Origin: Dendrobium chrysotoxum
Lineage: Eukaryota > Streptophyta > Magnoliopsida > Asparagales > Orchidaceae
Direction: 5' to 3'
Length of the DNA: 64,000 nt
NCBI GenBank assembly: GCA_019925795.1
Contig: CM034311.1
Location: forward strand, 20,768,231-20,832,230
Shown: one piece after another, positions 48,101 to 58,105 of the stretch
Numbering within the stretch: position 1 is the stretch's first letter
Layout of the letters: each line of letters starts with the position of its first letter
Translations under genes and position numbers: made by a program
The notes under the pieces: model-generated
Told to the model about the DNA's origin: nothing
Databases searched by the model: none
Seen by the model: the letters and a program-made list of their open reading frames with translations, nothing else

Positions 48101-48785
48101 ATTAGTTAAAATTTTCAATCATGATGAGGCTCCTCCAACTCCAATACACAATACTCCACATCTCTAGATTCACAAGAGTCTACATCAATCATATATTCAA
48201 CTATATCATATATTAAAATATTAAATAAAATAACAATTACTTAAAAATCTTTTGAAATAAATGATTCTATCATGCACCCTAAATTATTTTTCATAACAAA
48301 TCTCAAATATTAATGCTAAATCAAGGAGATAAAATTTTAAATATAAAACTAATACGTGACTAAATAAAATTTATCTTATTCTAAAATGGAACAATAGAAT
48401 TCAAACCTTAAACTCATATTTAGAATCATTAAAGACAATCCTTATAATTTTACTTTTAACATATATAAAAGTTTATAAATTCTAATCACCATGAAAATAT
48501 ATGAATTATTAATTATTAACGAGGGAATATAAGGTTAGGATTTCCACTTTATCTAAATAAGGAAGAGGAAGAACTTCGTGAAACATCCTCATGATTCCCT
48601 CTTCAACAATTAATTAAATCTTCCTCTTCCTGATAAACTATCAAGCAACCGTCTTTTTCTAATTTCTAACCCTAAAAGAAAGAAATTAATGGTGTTGCAA
48701 AAAGAAATGAAAATAGAAGAAGAAAGGGTCAATACTTGCTTACCTTTATGACTCTATTGACTTCTTCATCTACATCATCGAAGCC
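48101..48785. other. AT-rich spacer, no recognised gene
   Basis: AT-rich without frames. On the minus strand GTCATAAAG followed by GTAAGCAAGTA near 48745-48755 is a good splice-donor consensus, which hints at a 3' exon of a minus-strand gene, possibly NF-YA 3' untranslated exons. Confidence 0.3.
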
Positions 48786-49194
48786 ATGAAAGCAAAGCTA
48801 CCAAATGATGAACCACCCAACACAACCACTTCTCTCTCTTGTTGGAATGTCGCGCAGGCCATGGGAGGCCGATCATCACCTTCTCAATTTCTTGCTCACA
48901 CGCTGGGTTACAACTTCTCTCCGCACTCTTTCTCGCACAACTCTCCCTCTCTCTCTCTCTCTCTCATACGATCCTCCGTTGATTTTAAAAGCCTTGATTA
49001 AGGATTACCAAAAAGTGCAAGACGGCAATGCTGAGAACCAGCTAGAAATAGTTGGGTTGAAGTGGTCTGGTTCAAACAAAATAGGTTATTACAGCCCAAG
49101 GCTCCTAGCCATATTACCGGATGAAGCACAAATCACAAGCAGAACCAATCATATACTAAGAAACAAATGCAGGCATAAATCCTCTTCTAGATGA
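48786..49194 (+). CDS. Unrecognised open frames (doubtful)
   Basis: Two overlapping plus-strand frames (48786-49001, 71 codons; 48805-49194, 129 codons) in a moderately GC-rich stretch with a (CT)n run at about 48943-48964. The longer one reads MMNHPTQPLLSLVGMSRRPW, then KALIKDYQKVQDGNAENQLE and IGYYSPRLLAILPDEAQI. No domain is recognised. It lies downstream of and opposite to NF-YA, so it may simply be NF-YA 3' untranslated or flanking sequence read on the wrong strand. Confidence 0.15.
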
Positions 49195-49592
49195 TGAAGG
49201 TGCCTCTAGGCATGCAAGATAGCTAATTCTCACCAGGTATATTAGAAAATCAGCGAATTAGCAACAACCTAAGTAGAAAGTACTTCAATTCCAAGTTTCA
49301 AAGTTCTCAAAGAGATAAGCTAACAGTGAAATACTGAAGGCCAGGATTACAGTTCCACAGAAGGTCATAAATACTATAACAAACAAGCACAAAGTTAGCA
49401 AGCATCATAACTACTATGACCATCACACAGAACACTGAAAGCCCACATACTTCGACTTCTTATTCTCTCACACAAACTACCACAACTGAAAGCAGAAGAG
49501 CTAAACGCTACTACTGCTGTATTAAGTCTTGATACAGAGCAGTGAGGATTTTCATCAGTATCACTGATCAGAAATATTCCTCAATGCAGAAT

Positions 49593-49612
49593 AAGCCAAG
49601 AATGATTTGCCT
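49593..49612 (-). promoter_or_regulatory. miR169-type target site in the NF-YA 3' untranslated region
   Basis: On the gene's (minus) strand the transcript reads AGGCAAATCATTCTTGGCTT, 93 bases after the stop codon. Its complement, AAGCCAAGAATGATTTGCCT, differs from the miR169 consensus TAGCCAAGGATGACTTGCCT at three positions, and one of these (A for G) is the base present in known miR169 variants. miR169 sites in exactly this place are a hallmark of plant NF-YA genes, so pairing and transcript cleavage are expected. Confidence 0.8.
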
Positions 49613-49704
49613 TTCAACTAACCAGATGGCAACAGAGGCCACATAAAGCAGTATCACTGCTATTGCAGCTAGCTCTTCCATCTGGTTGCAGCAAGCTCGG
49701 CACC

Positions 49705-50399
49705 TCAGACCTTGAGAAGGTCACAGCAGCCATCGGCTGCTGTTCCCCATTTAGAAGGGATAACCGAGCTGTGGTCCCCAACAATCATGCTCGATAGAGG
49801 ATGGTAAAGGGATGGACGGAGATGCTCAATGAGATGGAAGTGATCATTGTCTCCTCGTGAATACATGCTGGTCACTTCTGATCTGGATATACTTGAGCCG
49901 CAGCTAGCCGAGTTCAGGTTTCCGCTATCAGATTGTAGAATTTCAGAGCTTGGAGATGTAGCAGGACGAGTCGGATGCATGCTATTGTTGGGGTTACCAG
50001 ACTTGTTCGCATTTTGAACATTTGCATCTTTCTTTGTATTCAGGAAACGGCCACCACAGCCTCTTGGACGCCGCATTGCATGTTGATGGCGCGACTCATG
50101 GAGATACGGCTACAAGAAGAGGGAAAACTGAAAGATTAAAAGATTTGATGAAGGGATCAACATGGTTCTTAGTTGGTCAGTTTGCTCTTCATCAGGTATA
50201 TTTAAGTTATATGAAAGGGGGAGTGCAATATTTAAGTTATATGACTTCCAATCTGTACCTTCCTAGTCTTAGTCAGTTTGATCTTCATCTCTGCTTTAGC
50301 ACGAGCTTTCCTACGTCTAACAATGCCGTGGTATTGTTTAGCATTAACATATACGGGTACATCAGCAGTCATATTCAGTGGTAGAAGCATCCGCCCATG
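49705..50399 (-). CDS. NF-YA: Nuclear factor Y subunit A, 3' exons (partial gene)
   Basis: NF-YA is the DNA-reading subunit of the CCAAT-binding NF-Y complex (with NF-YB and NF-YC). Two exons are visible on the minus strand. Exon n-1, 50399-50259 (47 codons, phase 0 both ends), gives HGRMLPLNMTADVPVYVNAK, then QYHGIVRRRKARAKAEM: the A1 helix that binds NF-YB/C. The intron 50258-50110 has GT and AG ends (149 bp). The last exon, 50109-49705, gives PYLHESRHQHAMRRPRGCGG and RFLNTKK (the CCAAT-contact A2 helix and loop), then a serine-rich tail ending GCCDLLKV. The TRK/PYLHESRH join is exactly that of the family. The acceptor before 50399 is TGTAG, but I could not find any N-terminal exon up to 64 kb. 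Either intron n-2 is filled with transposons, or the gene is truncated. The core domain has no lesions. Confidence 0.9.
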
Positions 50400-51087
50400 C
50401 TACATTTAAAAGAAAGAATCATCAGTAACTACTTGACTGAAGCAGGTTCCTCATACATGGATACAATATACAGGACATACGGATATGGGGATATAAAAAA
50501 GCCATGGAAAAGTAGAGCACTTGTACGGGCGAATGTTGTGAAGATTACATTGAAATATAAGCACATGCACCAGGATGTTCTTACGTAAGTTTATGAGAAG
50601 TCATCAATTTAACTACTTTTTAGTGGATTATGAAGCCGGGCATCATGTATTGATACAACGGACAGTACATACAGTACGGTAATACAGAAAGTTTTGAGAA
50701 ATAGAACATTGATAAGCAGGAATATTGTGGAGATTATATTTAGAAACATGGATATACCCGGAAGTTCTGAAAAAAATGAATACATAAATATTTCTATTAT
50801 AGTTATGTTTGTATAGACTACCAATCCACCTTTGTTATTGTGCCCATAAAACAAGCAAATTAAAGCTGTCAAACTTCGATTTTTGATATGCAAATTTCAG
50901 TGTACACATAATTTATAATAACAGAGAAGAAAGAATTGTAATCATGCTAAAAGAGCACCCGATCATCCTGCACAGTTCAGTTTTTTTTTTTTTTTTAATT
51001 CCAAACTAAACAAACTCATCCTTTCAAACTTTCAAAATGGATAAACTGTTTGATGTCTAATTCTTTTAAGGCACTTGATAGCTTTAG
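50400..51087. other. Intron or flank of NF-YA with a GATAC-rich relic
   Basis: Immediately upstream of the NF-YA acceptor. At 50440-50760 there are two loose copies of a phrase (CATGGATACAATATACAGG, GAGCACTTGTACGGGCG / TGATACAACGGACAGTACA, GAACATTGATAAGCAGG) about 200 bp apart, related to 26485-26600. A poly-T run lies at 50982-50996. No NF-YA exon is recognised. Confidence 0.4.
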
Positions 51088-51094
51088 GTTTGGT

Positions 51095-51277
51095 CCTACA
51101 TCTACAACAACAACAAGTCTTTATCCTACATCTGCAACAACAACAACATCAAACTTTTATCCCATTGTATGGAGTTGGTGACATGATTCCTTTTCTTCAT
51201 TGTGTCCTGATAGAAGTCAAATTCTTATTTAAATCTAATAAAAAAATTCATTTCTAATACTTTCTATCCTACATCTG
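51095..51277 (-). mobile_element. RTE-type LINE copy E plus a tail-only insertion
   Basis: Copy E (51135-51264, 130 bp) holds only the RTE 3' end: CAACAACAACAACATCAAAC, then the TTTTATCCCATTGTATGGAG region. It is flanked by the 13-bp target duplication TATCCTACATCTG (51122-51134 and 51265-51277). Just left of it TCCTACATCT at 51095-51104 is followed by ACAACAACAACAAGTCTTTA and then TCCTACATCT again. This looks like an even shorter RTE insertion of about 20 bp into the same target word. Confidence 0.8.
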
Positions 51278-51892
51278 ATAGTTGAAAATTTTGTTAAGAG
51301 TAGAAATATTAATTGTTGATCCTCATTCATAGACTTAAACTTTTTGGTAGGCATGGGTTTGATCACTACAAGATCTAGCCCAATTTTAGTTCCCCTTAAA
51401 TTCATTCCCTATCAAGTGGTATTATAGAGGATGGTTTGTTTGGGAATAATTGGGAAGTGGTCATGCAATTTATGGTTCTCATGAGACTTATATGGAGTGA
51501 TCATGTGAGGAGATATTGTCAAGACATCTAAGAATTGAATTCTCACATGAGATGATTGAAAAATATGTTGAAGTAAAAAATACCTAAAGTAGTTTATCCT
51601 CATCCATAGGCTTAAAATTTGGATTTGCAGTTATATATAGCTCAACCAAGTCCCCCTTTAATTCACTACCTAACAAATTTTGCATCCAACTCTTCTACAT
51701 ATTTTTAAATTGAATACACCAAATAAAGTCAGATACAACAATATCCAAGTATCATTAGTCTAATATACCTAACCAATGATATATACAATCCAAAGCAACT
51801 TTTCCAGTTTCAAGCATCATAAGTTTGTAAAATTGCTCAACACAAGAGCATATCAGTCCTACAAAATGGAAGGCAGATGGGTCTAATAAAGC
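51278..51892. other. AT-rich spacer, no recognised gene
   Basis: Frames are short and unrecognised. No terminal repeats were seen. Confidence 0.4.
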
Positions 51893-54266
51893 TTTATGGG
51901 CTCCGAAAATTCGTGCTCAGGCCTCTTTGCGGTTCCTTTTCTTTTCTTTGGGTCGTCGAAGAGAGTTTTAACGAGTAAGTTTCGAGGCAAATTTTCAGAA
52001 GGCAAATTGGGTTTTGAATAAGACATTACCCAGAGATTTCGCCCTCATTTCGCGAGGACTTTATGATCTTAGTTCAGGTTTCCTATAGGCGCAAGCCCCT
52101 ATAGTTAATTACCCCTACTATTACCCCTACTGATGGCGAGAGAGAACTTTCGATTAAGGCTAGTCGTTAAATAGATACGTAGTATCTGGCGCATAGTAGC
52201 AACATGATTATGTATTTGGAATTTAACATTTAAAATTAGAAATTTATTACTTTGCACTTAAAACGGATGGTGAGGAGAGTGATGATAGACCGAATCAAGA
52301 TCCCATTGTTCCGTCGTCCCGGGTCATCATGGTCCCTAGTCTACTTAGTCAGAGGAGGTAGTCGACCCAACCTAACAGAAGGATCCTTGTCGGCAAACAT
52401 GGGTTGCTTTGTCCAAGAGTACCTTATAAACTTAGAATGGATATTGTCTAAAGGGATAAATTTGAATCCACCTTAGCTAACAGAGGGCTTTATGCCCTAT
52501 CGATTATATCATATTGATTCATTACTCAAGAATTTGACGTCATTGGAGAACATATGGACTCTGACCATGATCGTAATTTAATGGTGTCATTTGGTGGCAA
52601 AACCACCAAGTTAGAGGGTCCCAGTGATAACTATTTACCAGTGGTGCCATTTGGCGGCAAAATCATCAGTTAGAGAACACGTGCCACATCTTTACTGGCA
52701 GAAGATGGTTTAAGAATGAATCCTAGTGATATTCTCAACAAGATATTTGCTCTTTGTGAGCTAAAGTGATTTTCAAATTTATCCACCTCCGCAATCTATT
52801 GCGAAGGATGGATGAGTATTTTTGCTTTAAATGTTTTAGTGTTTTATTTCAATTTTAAATATTTGCATTATTGAATGTATTTTATAGGAATTTGGGGGCA
52901 TTTTTGAATGTTTGGGGTCCCCTCCAATTGAAATTTTCTGTCAACACAGCCATTATCAGGATACTTATGGGTAATTTCACTTTATCATGTTGGTCCTTGT
53001 CAACTCTGTCTACTTGCCGATAAAGGATCAGGATGGTCATTGGCTTGATGCCTTTATTAATAAATTTTCCTTGTTATAGACCTTGAAGGACTAATATGAA
53101 CATGTAAAACAAATATCCCGATCGATGTCGCGACCGTATATTTGTTCGACAGTTTGAGTCGTATCAACTCCTGTCTATTCATATAGGGGGATCGAGCTCT
53201 AACTTAAGTTCATTTCTTGACCCGCACAATATCCTCAGACGTCACGTATGTATAACATGCTCGTCAGTGCCCATACGGGTATATAGTTTTGCATGTACTT
53301 TGCATAATGTGTTTGTATGACAGTTGCATGTATGCATGTGTGTTGGCATATGTATTTGCATCTTGCATGATGTTTTTTATATTTTGCAATGTGTATATGC
53401 ATGATATGATTGTATGTTAATGTATCATCATGGCGTAATGCATTTTATATATTGAATGACATGCTTGCATGATATGTTTTGCATGTTGTAATGCATGTGG
53501 GAGGGCATTTTAAAAGTGTTAAAGCCAATCAATTGCGCGAATGATGGTCATTTGAGTGCGCACAATTTTCTATTTAGAAGCCTGTAAACGCCTTCTGTCC
53601 GCTTGTACGAGTGTTGCAGATCCGGTGGTGTGGCATTGCAGGTTGAGTTTCGCTCGTTGCCTATTGCAAGTGAGCTATAATGCATTAACAAACTTCATGC
53701 AGTTGTTAGTAGATAATTGCATTCCTCACAAGCTTCTATGATTGCTTGTAAATAGCTTGTTGTGTATATGGCAAGTCTCCTACAACAACTTGTAGGTACT
53801 TGCGTTTGTCGCAAATCGACCACCTTTTGCTTATAAGGGATCTGTGTATTTGCCTTCCATTAGATGGTTGTTGTTTGCGAGGGTGTTATAGCATTGATTG
53901 CCTATTGCTGGCTACCATTCATAAGAATACTACTATGCATATGACAAATATTCCGCCACTGTTATTGTAAATCTGGGCCCAAATACAGTGATTTTGATGA
54001 TAACAAATATTACTGGATCCTTACTACTGCTATTCTTGCTTATCTATTTTGTTTGCCCTGCTCACCAACATTTCAGAATCACAAGCTCACTTGCAAGCCA
54101 GCTCAAGATTGGATAGATTAGGACTGAGTCAGTCTGTAAGTTTAATTCCAATATATTTTTTTATATTTTCTTGAGTCAAATATATTAACACTGCCGTTGC
54201 CAGGTCCCAAGTCCTGGATGAGAAAAGTGGAGGGTTGCGTTAGGTAGTCGACAGCCAGCGTAAAAC

Positions 54267-55487
54267 TTGTCGAATAATAATGACATGAATCCTTTAAGAA
54301 ATTGTGTTAATGCTAGGGCGTCTCCTGGAAGCGACGCGTTGTATGGCCTGAATACAGCGACAAGTGTGCAAGGGCCGCTGCACCGCCGCCCGGGTGCAGT
54401 GTTAAATAGGCAAGGGTTACCACATCAAGGACGGATGTGGGCAAAGAAGCTAGTCCATGAAACTAAAACTAGGATAGGAACTTGGAATATAGGTTCCCTT
54501 ATAGGAAAATTAATAGAATTAATAGATATTATGATTCATAGGAAGATAAATATTCTGTGTATTGAGGAAACTAAATGGGTTGGAGAGAAGGCTAAGGAGA
54601 TTGATAGTTTAGGATTTAAACTTTGGTATTCGGGTAGGAGTCGTACTAGAAATGGTGTAGGTGTGATTTTAGATAAGAGTTTGAAGGATAATGTTATAAA
54701 TATTAATAGAATTGGAGATAGAATTATAGCTTTAAAGATTATTGTTGATGCTAAGATTGTTAACATTATAAGTGCTTATGCTCCTCAAGTGGGTTTGGAT
54801 ATGGATTCAAAATTAAAATTTTGGAATGACTTAGAAGAATTAATACAAAAGATACCTCTTGAAGAAAGAGTTTTTATTGGAGGAGATTTAAATGGACATA
54901 TTGGTAGAGAGGTAGATGATTTTAAAAGCATTCATGGTGGCCATGGGTTTGGAACGACAAATGAAGGTGGTAAGTCCATATTAGATTTTTGTTTAGCTTA
55001 TGATTTTTTAATTGCTAATACATTATTTAAGAAAAGGAATGAGCATCTCATTACTTATAAAAATGGATATAGTACAACTCAGATTGATTATTTTCTTATA
55101 AGGAAATTAGATCGTTTAGATTGCAAAAATTGTAAAGTTATTCCGAGCGAAAACTTATGTACCCAACATCGTTTATTAGTTTTGGACTTGAAGATAATGG
55201 GGAAAAAATTAAAAAATAAAGTAAAACATTTTCCTAGGATTAGATGGGGGCATTTAAAGAATATTAACAAAAAATTTTTTGAGAGTAAGATTTTAGATCT
55301 TAAGATTTTGTCTGTGCATGAGGATGCTAATGTTATGTGGGAAAAAGTGGCTAGTAATATTAAGAATATTGCAAAAAATGTGCTTGGAGTTTCAAAGGGA
55401 AAAGCTCCTAATAGTAAAAATAGTTGGTGGTGGAATCCAAATGTGCAAGAAAAGATTAAAAATAAGAAGATTTGTTATAAAAATTAG
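54267..55487 (+). CDS. RTE polyprotein N-terminal part: APE-type endonuclease
   Basis: A 406-residue frame with an apurinic/apyrimidinic-type endonuclease that nicks target DNA to start target-primed reverse transcription. Motifs in order: TWN at 72-74, IEETKW around 99-104 (catalytic E), SAYAPQ at 169-174, GGDLNG with D207 and N209, TQIDYFLIR with D274, and TQHRLLVLDL around 299-308. In the last motif Q stands where many endonucleases have D (the SDH motif); I recall QH as usual in plant RTEs. The frame ends at a TAG (55485-55487), but the downstream reverse-transcriptase frame is in the same phase with no other stop, so the ancestral product was one protein of about 1,016 residues. The first ATG (54267) follows the leader closely. 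Confidence 0.9.
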   Translation: MSNNNDMNPLRNCVNARASPGSDALYGLNTATSVQGPLHRRPGAVLNRQGLPHQGRMWAKKLVHETKTRIGTWNIGSLIGKLIELIDIMIHRKINILCIEETKWVGEKAKEIDSLGFKLWYSGRSRTRNGVGVILDKSLKDNVININRIGDRIIALKIIVDAKIVNIISAYAPQVGLDMDSKLKFWNDLEELIQKIPLEERVFIGGDLNGHIGREVDDFKSIHGGHGFGTTNEGGKSILDFCLAYDFLIANTLFKKRNEHLITYKNGYSTTQIDYFLIRKLDRLDCKNCKVIPSENLCTQHRLLVLDLKIMGKKLKNKVKHFPRIRWGHLKNINKKFFESKILDLKILSVHEDANVMWEKVASNIKNIAKNVLGVSKGKAPNSKNSWWWNPNVQEKIKNKKICYKN

Positions 55488-57317
55488 TTTAATTGTAAAA
55501 ATTCTGATAATTGGAAATTATATAAAGAGGCACGTAAGGAATCTAAGAAAGCAATATGTGATGCAAAGAGTTTAGCTTTTAGTGATTTATATAATAGATT
55601 AGATACTAAGGAGGGAGAAAGATATATGTATAAGCTAGCCAAACAAAGAGATAGGAGTAGTAAGGATTTAGTTCAAGTGAAGTGTATTAAGGATGAAGAT
55701 CAAAAAATACTTTTTTTAGAAGATGATATTCAACAAAGGTGGATGAGATATTTTGCTAAACTTTTTAATGAAGAATGTGAAAATAAAATTGACTGTAGTG
55801 ACCTTAGCACCTTAAATGAAAATAAAGATTTCTGTTTTTATCGGCGTATTAGTAAAACCGAAGTTAGAGAGGCTTTAAAGAAAATGAAGGGTGGAAAAGC
55901 TGTTGGACCTGATGATATTCCAATAGAGGTGTGGAAATGCTTAGGAGATGAAGGAATTTCTTGGCTTAATAAACTTTTTAATACTGTTTTGAAGACTAAA
56001 AAGATGCCAGATGAGTGGAGAATGAGTGTGTTAATCCCTATTTTTAAGAATAAAGGTGATGCACAAGATTGTGCGAATTATAGAGGAATTAAGTTAATGT
56101 GTCATACTTTAAAACTATGGGAACGAGTTATGGAGCATAGGTTGCGGCGTGATACTAATGTTTCTCAAAATCAATTTGGATTTATGCCGGGTAGGTCTAC
56201 TATGGAAGCCATACATTTATTAAGAGGTTTGATGGAGAAATATAGAGAGAATAAGGAGGATTTACATATGATATTTATTGATTTAGAAAAAGCATATGAT
56301 AAAGTTCCAAGAGAAGTGCTATGGAGAGTTCTTGAAAAGAAAGAAGTTAATAACGCTTATATTCAAATCATTAAAGATATGTATGCAGGAGCTATTACTT
56401 GTATTCAAACACAAGGTGGTTTGACCAAGTATTTTCCTATTTCGGTTGGATTACACCAAGGATCAGCCTTAAGCCCATATCTTTTTGCTTTAGTCATCGA
56501 TGTTCTCACTAGACATTTGCAAGAGGATGTACCTTGGTGTATGCTTTTTGCTGATGATATTCTTCTTGTTGATAAGACTAGAGAGGGAGTTGAAGGTAAA
56601 CTAGAATTGTGGAGGTCAACCTTAGAGTCTAAAGGTTTTCGCTTGAGTAGATCTAAAACGGAATATATGGAGTGTAATTTTAGTAATAATAGACCTAGTG
56701 AGGGCATTGTGACTTTGGCCGATCAAGTCATTAATAAGAGTACACGTTTTAGATATCTTGGATCTATTGTTCAGAGTGATGGTGATATAGATGGGGATAT
56801 TATCAGCAGAATCCAAGTTGGATGGTTGAAGTGGAGGAATGCATCGGGCTTATTGTGTGATAGAAAAGTACCCCTCAAACTTAAGGGAAAATTCTATAAG
56901 ATGGTGGTGAGACCTGCAATGCTTTATGGTGCTGAATGTTGGCCATTAAAAGAGAAGCATAATTCTAAGTTAAGTGTTGCAGAGATGAGGATGCTCAGGT
57001 GGATGAGTGGCTTTACCCTTAGAGATAGGATACGAAATGAGCATATTCGTGAAAAGGTTGGAGTAGCTCCAGTGGAAGATAAGATTAGAGAGAGTCGCCT
57101 TAGATGGTTTGGTCACGTAAAACGGCGGCCTCCCGATGACCCGGTTAGGAAAGTAGAGGTCTTAGATTTGACTTATGTTAAGAAAGGTAGAGGTAGACCT
57201 AAAAAGACTTGGTTAGAAAATATTAGAAATGATCTTTCTTTATTAGATTTAAATGAGAATTTGACTTTTAATAGGACACAATGGAGAAAAAGGATTCATG
57301 TAGCCGACCCCACGTAG
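55488..57317 (+). CDS. RTE polyprotein C-terminal part: reverse transcriptase
   Basis: Open in the same phase as the endonuclease, directly after the TAG; the first ATG is at 55626 (563 residues). Residues from that ATG: GGKAVGPDDIPIEVW at 89-103, FKNKGDAQDCANYRGI at 140-155, NQFGFMPGRSTMEAI at 182-196, FIDLEKAYDKVPRE at 217-230, GLHQGSALSP at 275-284, and the catalytic FADD at 308-311. The C terminus has the WRNASGLLCDRKVPLKLKGK and RMLRWMSGFTLRDRIRNEHI segments (thumb-like region) and the GRGRPKKTW motif. All catalytic residues are present. As it stands it would need read-through of the TAG, internal initiation, or supply in trans. Confidence 0.92.
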   Translation, partial: FNCKNSDNWKLYKEARKESKKAICDAKSLAFSDLYNRLDTKEGERYMYKLAKQRDRSSKDLVQVKCIKDEDQKILFLEDDIQQRWMRYFAKLFNEECENKIDCSDLSTLNENKDFCFYRRISKTEVREALKKMKGGKAVGPDDIPIEVWKCLGDEGISWLNKLFNTVLKTKKMPDEWRMSVLIPIFKNKGDAQDCANYRGIKLMCHTLKLWERVMEHRLRRDTNVSQNQFGFMPGRSTMEAIHLLRGLMEKYRENKEDLHMIFIDLEKAYDKVPREVLWRVLEKKEVNNAYIQIIKDMYAGAITCIQTQGGLTKYFPISVGLHQGSALSPYLFALVIDVLTRHLQEDVPWCMLFADDILLVDKTREGVEGKLELWRSTLESKGFRLSRSKTEYMECNFSNNRPSEGIVTLADQVINKSTRFRYLGSIVQSDGDIDGDIISRIQVGWLKWRNASGLLCDRKVPLKLKGKFYKMVVRPAMLYGAECWPLKEKHNSKLSVAEMRMLRWMSGFTLRDRIRNEHIREKVGVAPVEDKIRESRLRWFGHVKRRPPDDPVRKVEVLDLTYVKKGRGRPKKTWLENIRNDLSLLDLNENLTFNRTQWRKRIHVADPT

Positions 57318-57457
57318 TGGGATAAAGGCTTGATGTTGTTGTTGTTGTTGTTGTTCTTGAGTCAAATATATTGTGATGGATTCTAAAGCTAAGTAACCTT
57401 GTACACACATACTCAGGGGGAGAAATTTTGTGAGTTTGAGAGTTCTTTTGTTTTTTA

Positions 57458-58105
57458 TCATATTGTACAGGACGATCATAAATCGTCCTGAACAATCAAT
57501 TAAAAACAGAAACCCTAATTAGGTCTTATGTGTCCAATAAGCTTGATTAAACCTATCTTCCTGGACGATACTGTCATCATATAGGACGATATGTATCAAA
57601 CAAAAATTCCAGCCACCAGACATGATTTAGGCAAGATTTAATAATTGAAATTTTGTCTAATCGTACAGGACGATTCTGATCGTCCTGGACGATGTGTAGC
57701 AATCATGCCTAAAATAATCCTATGATTAGGGATCTAAGTATAGTTAGATTGAACGATCATATTGTACAGGACGATCATCTAAGATCGTCCGGGACAATCA
57801 GTACATTTTTCTTCTAATCGTCCTAGACGTCCCGATCGATCTGACGGACGATAAACCATGTATCGTATAGGACGATCAGTTCATTTTTCTTCTAATCGTC
57901 CTGGACGTCCCGAACGATCTATCGGATGATAAATCTAGTTTTGAACTAATCGTACAGGACGATCACAAGATCGTCCAAGACGATCAGTACAAATTTGTTG
58001 CTCTAATCATACAGGCAACTCAGATCGTCATGACTGGATGGGCTAATTTACACTGATCGTACATGACGATAAACATATCGTACTGAATGATCTTGTCGGC
58101 AAGTT
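57458..58105. repeat. GGACGATC inverted-repeat array in SIRE-like LTR
   Basis: About eight to ten spaced copies of TCGTACAGGACGATC, often followed within 5-15 bases by GATCGTCCTGGACGATC (for example 57466-57496, 57661-57695, 57766-57800, 57946-57983). Each pair can fold into a short hairpin. The array fills the middle of the LTR, upstream of its TTTAAGCTCTCTTC promoter-like region. Confidence 0.8.

Larger units (their letters stand above)
54168..57372 (+). mobile_element. RTE-type LINE copy C, full length
   Basis: A 3,167-bp non-LTR retrotransposon (54187-57353), ending in GGGATAAAGGCTTGATG(TTG)n. It is flanked by a 19-bp target duplication TTCTTGAGTCAAATATATT (54168-54186 and 57354-57372). 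It carries one polyprotein frame (54267-57317) with endonuclease and reverse transcriptase, interrupted by a single TAG. Its 5' leader of about 80 bp includes GGATGAGAAAAGTGGAGG. The perfect long duplication and the nearly open frame make it the youngest-looking element in the window. Confidence 0.96.
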
